NCBI GenBank assembly: GCA_937941745.1
Contig: CALDGV010000057.1
Coordinates: forward strand, 1-11,818
Length of the DNA stretch: 11,818 bases
Reading direction: 5' to 3'
Origin: an uncultured Prosthecobacter sp.
GTDB taxonomy: Bacteria > Verrucomicrobiota > Verrucomicrobiia > Verrucomicrobiales > Verrucomicrobiaceae
A program made the translations under genes and the position numbers. Below are positions 6,922 through 11,818 of the stretch, piece by piece (position 1 is the first letter of the stretch; each line of letters opens with the position of its first letter). A model generated the notes under the pieces. The model was not told the origin of the DNA. It worked only from the letters and a program-made list of their open reading frames with translations, and ran no database searches.

Positions 6922-7199
6922 CAGACACCACTCCAGTCATCTGCCCGGCCTGCTTCCAGGAGTTTGAGGTGCCTGCACCACACTTCACGGAAGTGCCCTG
7001 TGACGTGGATTATGACTGCGAGGTTTGCTGCCGCCCCATGCGCATCTGCTTTGAGGAGCAGGATGGCGAGGTCATGGGCACCCCTACGGGCTCGGTGATT
7101 GACCGCGAAAGTGTGGATCTGATAGCTGGATGCGCGCTTTGTAAGCTCGGCGTGCCTGGGTTTGGGCGTTTCCTGGCACCATGCGTTTCCTGCTTCTGA
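6918..7199 (+). CDS. Small Cys-rich CPXCG-motif-like protein (putative zinc binder)
   Basis: The 93-residue protein has eleven cysteines. The N-terminal part resembles the CPXCG-containing cysteine-rich family (PF14255-like): CPAC at 9-12, then DVDYDCEVCCRPM at 29-41 with Cys34, Cys37 and Cys38. The usual Gly after the first CPxC is Phe here. Four such cysteines probably bind one zinc ion. Family members are, from memory, about 60-70 residues and of unknown function. This one is longer: residues 59-93 add Cys72-x2-Cys75 and Cys89-x2-Cys92. The last CxxC is encoded by bases that also encode the start of the sulfatase, so it may be incidental. The start ATG shares ATGA with the kinase stop, and the stop lies 19 bases inside the sulfatase gene, so all three are probably one transcript. 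Family assignment is moderate and function unknown. Confidence 0.75.
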   Translation: MTDTTPVICPACFQEFEVPAPHFTEVPCDVDYDCEVCCRPMRICFEEQDGEVMGTPTGSVIDRESVDLIAGCALCKLGVPGFGRFLAPCVSCF

Positions 7200-8641
7200 T
7201 CTTCCTGGCTGCCGTCTCCTGCGCGTCTGCCCTGGCCGAACGGCCGAATGTGCTTCTCCTCCTGGTCGATGATCTGAAGCCTGCCCTCGGCTGCTACGGT
7301 GATGCTGCCGCCAAGACACCCCATCTCGACCGTCTTGCGGCCCGCGGAATGCGGTTTGACCTCGCCTACTGCAATCAGGCAGTCTGCGCGCCCTCCCGCT
7401 TCACCCTTATGCTGGGGTCGCATTCCACCTCCACAGGCCTCTACGGGCTGGGCAGTCGGCTCAGGCAGAAATGGCCGCAGGCCGTGACGATGCCGCAATA
7501 CTTCACCCAGCACGGCTGGCGGGTCGAATCCCTGGGCAAGGTCTTTCATGTCGGGCATGGCAATGAAGGGGATCCGGCGTCCTTCCCGGTGCCGCATTTC
7601 AAGGACAAGGTCATCGAATACCTGGATCCGGCCAGCACCCAGGGTGGGCAGCTCACCCGTGAGGAGGCGCTTTTCACCAACCAAAAGCTGGATCAGATCC
7701 GTCAGCTGCCGCGCGGGGCCGCCTTTGAGGCTCCCGAAGCCTCCGATGAAGATTATGCGGATGGTCGTGTGGCGGCAGAGACCGTGGCCCGGCTTGAAAA
7801 AGCCGCGACCCGCAAGGATCCCTTCTTCATCGCTGCTGGTTTTGTCAGGCCGCACCTGCCGTTTTGCGCTCCTAAAAAGTACTGGGACCTGCACGATCCG
7901 CAGAAACTGCCCCAGCCTGCCTTTGAAAAACTGCCCGCTGACTCTCCCAGGGTGGCGCACAAGCGCGGTGGGGAGATTGCAGCCTACGCGCCAGTGCCTG
8001 AAGATCCCGCCGCTGCCTTTTCGCCGGAGCTGAAGCGCAGGCTCATCCACGGCTACTATGCCGCCACGAGCTACGTGGATGCGCAGATCGGCCGGGTGCT
8101 GGAGGTTCTGGACCGGCTGAATCTCGCTCAAAACACTATCGTGGTGCTGTGGGGGGATCATGGTTTCCACCTTGGCGATCTCGGCATTTGGACCAAGCAT
8201 ACCAACTATGAGCAGGCCAACCGCATTCCTCTGATCTTCTGCGTGCCGGGCATCACCTCGCCGGGCAGCAGCACCCGCCAGCTGGCGGAAAGTGTGGATG
8301 TCTTTCCCACTCTGGCGGCACTGGCAGGGCTGCCGGCTCCTAAGGGTCCCCAGCCGATGGATGGGCTCAGTCTGGTGCCAGTGCTCAAAGATCCACAGGC
8401 CCGTGTGCGTGATCACGCCTTCCACTGCTTTCCCAAGGAGAGGATGGGCCGTGCCATCCGCACGGAAAGACATCGGCTGGTCGAATGGAAGAAGCCTGGA
8501 GCTGCTCCGGAAACCGCCGCGATCGAACTTTACGACTACGAAAAGGATCCTCTCGAGACCCGGAATCTGGCGGCGGAGCAGCCGGAGGTCGTGAAGCGGC
8601 TGCGTGGAATCCTCGACACGCACCCCGAGGCAGTGCCGTGA
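7181..8641 (+). CDS. Exported type I sulfatase, iduronate-2-sulfatase-like
   Basis: The 486-residue protein hydrolyses sulfate esters, probably from sulfated polysaccharides, outside the cytoplasm. A signal peptide (Arg2, hydrophobic 3-13) ends in ALA with cleavage likely after residue 19. RPNVLLLLVDDLKPALGCYG (21-40) is typical of the iduronate-2-sulfatase branch, and Asp30/Asp31 are metal ligands. CAPSR (69-73) is the signature in which Cys69 becomes formylglycine, so a formylglycine-generating or anaerobic maturase must exist elsewhere. Further active-site matches are Lys120 and His123 (GKVFH), His225 (RPHLPF), Asp326-His327 (WGDH) and Lys339-His340. Length is close to the family norm. The ATG at 7181 lies inside the Cys-rich gene and has no clear Shine-Dalgarno, so translation probably depends on coupling. 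Substrate (iduronate, fucose or another sulfated sugar) cannot be settled from sequence. The gene converges on the esterase with a single base between stop codons. Confidence 0.93.
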   Translation: MRFLLLIFLAAVSCASALAERPNVLLLLVDDLKPALGCYGDAAAKTPHLDRLAARGMRFDLAYCNQAVCAPSRFTLMLGSHSTSTGLYGLGSRLRQKWPQAVTMPQYFTQHGWRVESLGKVFHVGHGNEGDPASFPVPHFKDKVIEYLDPASTQGGQLTREEALFTNQKLDQIRQLPRGAAFEAPEASDEDYADGRVAAETVARLEKAATRKDPFFIAAGFVRPHLPFCAPKKYWDLHDPQKLPQPAFEKLPADSPRVAHKRGGEIAAYAPVPEDPAAAFSPELKRRLIHGYYAATSYVDAQIGRVLEVLDRLNLAQNTIVVLWGDHGFHLGDLGIWTKHTNYEQANRIPLIFCVPGITSPGSSTRQLAESVDVFPTLAALAGLPAPKGPQPMDGLSLVPVLKDPQARVRDHAFHCFPKERMGRAIRTERHRLVEWKKPGAAPETAAIELYDYEKDPLETRNLAAEQPEVVKRLRGILDTHPEAVP

Positions 8642-8642
8642 C

Positions 8643-9434
8643 TCAAAGCTGCCTGCTGAAGAACCGCAGCGAGTCCGCAAGGTGCTCGTGCCAGTATTCC
8701 CAGGTGTGCCCACCGGGAAACTCCTCATAGGCGTGGGGGATGCCTGAGCGGTCCAGTTCATGGTGCAGGCTGCGGTTGTGCTCGATCAGGATGTCCTCGC
8801 TGCCGCAGTCAAAGCGCAGCGGTGGCAGGCGGTGGGCGTTCATCTTGATGCAGGCCAGCACCTGCAGAGGCCGGTCTTCCGCCAGGTCAAACTCCCCGGG
8901 GGTCTCCTCCACAAACCCCTGCATCTGCCCCACATCCGTGATGCTGCTGTGCGCACTGATGCCGGCATAGGCTTCTGGGTGCAGCGCCCCGAGGCGCAGT
9001 GCTCCGTAGCCGCCCATCGAAAGGCCGCAGAGAAAACGCGGCGCGCCGATGCAGTTGGGTTCCACCAGCCCGGCGGCAGCAGGAACCTCTTCGACAATCC
9101 ACCGGGCGTAGTCAGCCTCGGCGTGGCGAACATAGCCGCTGCCATCGCCCCAGAGCCCGTCCGAGGGCATGGCCAGCATCATCGGAGGCAGGGACTCCTT
9201 TTCCATGAGGCGGTGAAGCACCTCATGAGCGCCCCCTTTGAAAAGCCAGGCCCAGTGGCTGCCATAGACCCCGTGCAGCAGGGTCACCAGCGGCAGGGGC
9301 CCGGCCCGCAGACCCTGAGGCACATAGAAGGCAATATCTGCCCGCCGCTTCAAGGCGGCGGATTTCACGGTCATGAAGTGCAGCCCCGGCGGTGTCAGGT
9401 CAGGGTTGGAAAGTTCGATGGTTCGAAAGGCCAT
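8643..9434 (-). CDS. Alpha/beta-hydrolase, putative esterase (PF00756 / esterase D type)
   Basis: The 263-residue protein is a Ser hydrolase of the esterase D / tributyrin-esterase / Fes-like group. LLHGVYGSHWAW (52-63) forms the oxyanion-hole strand and loop, GLSMGG (137-142) is the nucleophile elbow with Ser139, Asp214 (CGSEDILIEHN) is the likely acid, and His243 (GGHTWEYWHEH) completes the triad. No signal peptide is visible, so it is probably cytoplasmic. Substrates of this group range from S-formylglutathione to acylated sugars and mycolate-like esters, and sequence alone does not decide; S-formylglutathione hydrolase is less likely without an adjacent alcohol dehydrogenase. It is convergent with the sulfatase and divergent from dnaK, sharing the 277-bp upstream region. 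The N-terminal MAFRTIEL leads straight into the first beta-strands, supporting the 9434 start. Confidence 0.87.
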   Translation of the reverse strand: MAFRTIELSNPDLTPPGLHFMTVKSAALKRRADIAFYVPQGLRAGPLPLVTLLHGVYGSHWAWLFKGGAHEVLHRLMEKESLPPMMLAMPSDGLWGDGSGYVRHAEADYARWIVEEVPAAAGLVEPNCIGAPRFLCGLSMGGYGALRLGALHPEAYAGISAHSSITDVGQMQGFVEETPGEFDLAEDRPLQVLACIKMNAHRLPPLRFDCGSEDILIEHNRSLHHELDRSGIPHAYEEFPGGHTWEYWHEHLADSLRFFSRQL

Positions 9435-9504
9435 GCCTGATTTTCAGCCCAAACGCCCCTCTGAGCCCAGGCTTTTTCACCGGCCTTCTCAAAGTGTCGC
9501 CAAA

Positions 9505-9552
9505 GTGCCAAGTGTCACGGCACAATCATGGTAAAAGTGCCAAAAATGGCAC
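9505..9552. promoter_or_regulatory. Two GTGCC/GGCAC dyads, candidate operator upstream of dnaK
   Basis: Dyad 1 is GTGCC (9505-9509), nine bases, then GGCAC (9519-9523). Dyad 2 is GTGCCA (9537-9542), AAAA, then TGGCAC (9547-9552), a perfect 6-bp inverted repeat. Their centres are about 30 bases apart, near three helical turns. AAGTGYC occurs four times in the same orientation (9492, 9503, 9510 and 9535). The cluster ends about 20 bases upstream of the candidate -35, a position that suits an activator or a looping regulator. The identity of the regulator is unknown. Confidence 0.5.
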
Positions 9553-9572
9553 AAATGGGCGGTTGGAAAAGG

Positions 9573-9601
9573 TTGATTGGAGAAGTTTACGTGTTCATAA
9601 A
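9573..9601 (+). promoter_or_regulatory. Candidate sigma-70-type promoter of dnaK
   Basis: TTGATT (9573-9578) and CATAAA (9596-9601) are separated by 17 bases; each matches the consensus hexamer at four of six positions. The predicted transcript would start near 9608, giving a leader of about 100 bases. This is the best pair in the region, but it has not been ranked by a weight matrix. Confidence 0.45.
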
Positions 9602-9621
9602 TCATTCAAAATCAATGATTT
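9599..9621. promoter_or_regulatory. Perfect 8-bp inverted repeat overlapping the dnaK -10
   Basis: AAATCATT (9599-9606), seven bases, then AATGATTT (9614-9621) is a perfect dyad spanning 23 bp. It begins inside the candidate -10 and covers the predicted start site, the usual place for a repressor operator. It differs from CIRCE in both sequence and spacer (CIRCE is TTAGCACTC-N9-GAGTGCTAA). In RNA it would be a weak AU-rich hairpin at the 5' end. Confidence 0.5.
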
Positions 9622-9663
9622 GGAAATCGTTAGACCCTCTTGGCATGATGCCTGCCAAGGTAA

Positions 9664-11640
<1,977 letters not shown>

Positions 11641-11685
11641 CACCTTTGCCAAGCGTTCATGGCCCAGACAATTCCATCCATCATC

Positions 11686-11818
11686 ATGCGTCGAGTCCTG
11701 ACCTCCGGGTCAGTGCTCACGCTGTTGATTGGAGGTATGACCCTGGCCTCCTGCGGCAAAAAAGAAACGCCGAAAGCGAGCGACAAACCTTCCAAAACGC
11801 CTGCTGTTTCCGATGAGA
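11686..11818 (+). CDS. Putative lipoprotein, 5' end only (cut by the window edge)
   Basis: From the ATG at 11686 the frame stays open to the edge (44 codons). The start is MRRVLTSGSVLTLLIGGMTL: a double-Arg n-region and a hydrophobic core, followed by the lipobox LASC at residues 20-23, so Cys23 would be lipidated and the protein anchored to a membrane. After it comes a Lys/Pro/Ser-rich linker (GKKETPKASDKPSKTP), typical of exposed lipoprotein linkers. An in-frame ATG at 11659 would add nine residues (MAQTIPSII), but 11686 gives the better signal peptide. Neither has a Shine-Dalgarno; the context CATCATG resembles the pyrE and dnaK starts. It lies 45 bases after dnaK in the same direction with no terminator between, so it could be read from the dnaK promoter. 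The mature function is outside the window. Confidence 0.75.
   Translation, partial: MRRVLTSGSVLTLLIGGMTLASCGKKETPKASDKPSKTPAVSDE

Noticed and set aside
7181..7240. Sulfatase as a lipoprotein through Cys14 of its signal peptide
   Set aside because: AVSC is a poor lipobox (Ala at -3), and a good signal peptidase I site (ALA, then Glu) follows at residues 17-19.
8636..8648. Bidirectional terminator between the convergent sulfatase and esterase genes
   Set aside because: One base separates the stop codons, and I saw no GC-rich hairpin with T-runs near the junction.
7010..8761. A 583-codon open frame on the minus strand opposite the sulfatase
   Set aside because: Shadow of a gene with full sulfatase motifs. 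The Arg/Gly/His-rich translation has no recognisable domain or start signal. The same applies to the minus-strand frames at 5590-6813, 4165-4980, 2319-3311 and 287-1033.
9537..9560. TGGCAC as the -24 element of a sigma-54 promoter upstream of dnaK
   Set aside because: No TTGC-like -12 element lies at the required spacing on either strand for any of the TGGCAC/GGCAC copies.

Overview
The window reads as an ordinary chromosomal segment of a GC-rich, Gram-negative bacterium, most likely from the Verrucomicrobia (Prosthecobacter/Verrucomicrobium-like; inference). The signs are a large secreted FN3/DNRLRE protein whose C-terminal domain carries a DP..DGLPNL..YALG signature, typical as I recall it of verrucomicrobial surface proteins; an exported iduronate-2-sulfatase-like enzyme; an exported nucleoside hydrolase; a Ser/Thr kinase fused to a receiver domain; and several starts with no Shine-Dalgarno sequence. 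I see no rRNA, tRNA, CRISPR array, insertion sequence, integrase or phage gene.

Layout. 2-2383 (+) is the 3' part of a modular surface protein with two copies of a ~98-residue repeat. 2427-3401 (+) is an exported nucleoside hydrolase, convergent with 3412-4128 (-), a membrane-anchored SNase-fold protein that has lost one catalytic arginine. Divergent from it are pyrE (4258-4830, +) and a GtrA-family membrane protein (4893-5432, +), separated by a spacer with two small hairpins. 5527-8641 (+) is a tight three-gene unit: a kinase-receiver fusion, a Cys-rich CPXCG-type small protein (4-nt ATGA overlap) and a sulfatase (19-nt overlap). A PF00756-type esterase (8643-9434, -) converges on the sulfatase with one base between stop codons. 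A 277-bp regulatory region precedes dnaK (9712-11640, +). The window ends inside a lipoprotein gene (11686 onward, +).

How the genes work together. The kinase, Cys-rich protein and sulfatase are probably co-transcribed and translationally coupled, linking a cytoplasmic signalling protein to an exported hydrolase. The nucleoside hydrolase, SNase-like protein and pyrE form a loose nucleic-acid/nucleotide neighbourhood, but their orientations rule out a single operon. dnaK stands alone, without grpE or dnaJ in view. Its upstream region is the most structured non-coding DNA here: two GTGCC/GGCAC dyads lie upstream of a candidate promoter, and a perfect 8-bp dyad overlaps its -10. No CIRCE element is present.

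I found no convincing new multi-gene system. The best candidates for a second look are the kinase-receiver fusion with its coupled genes, the dnaK control region, and the SNase-fold protein lacking the Arg35 equivalent.
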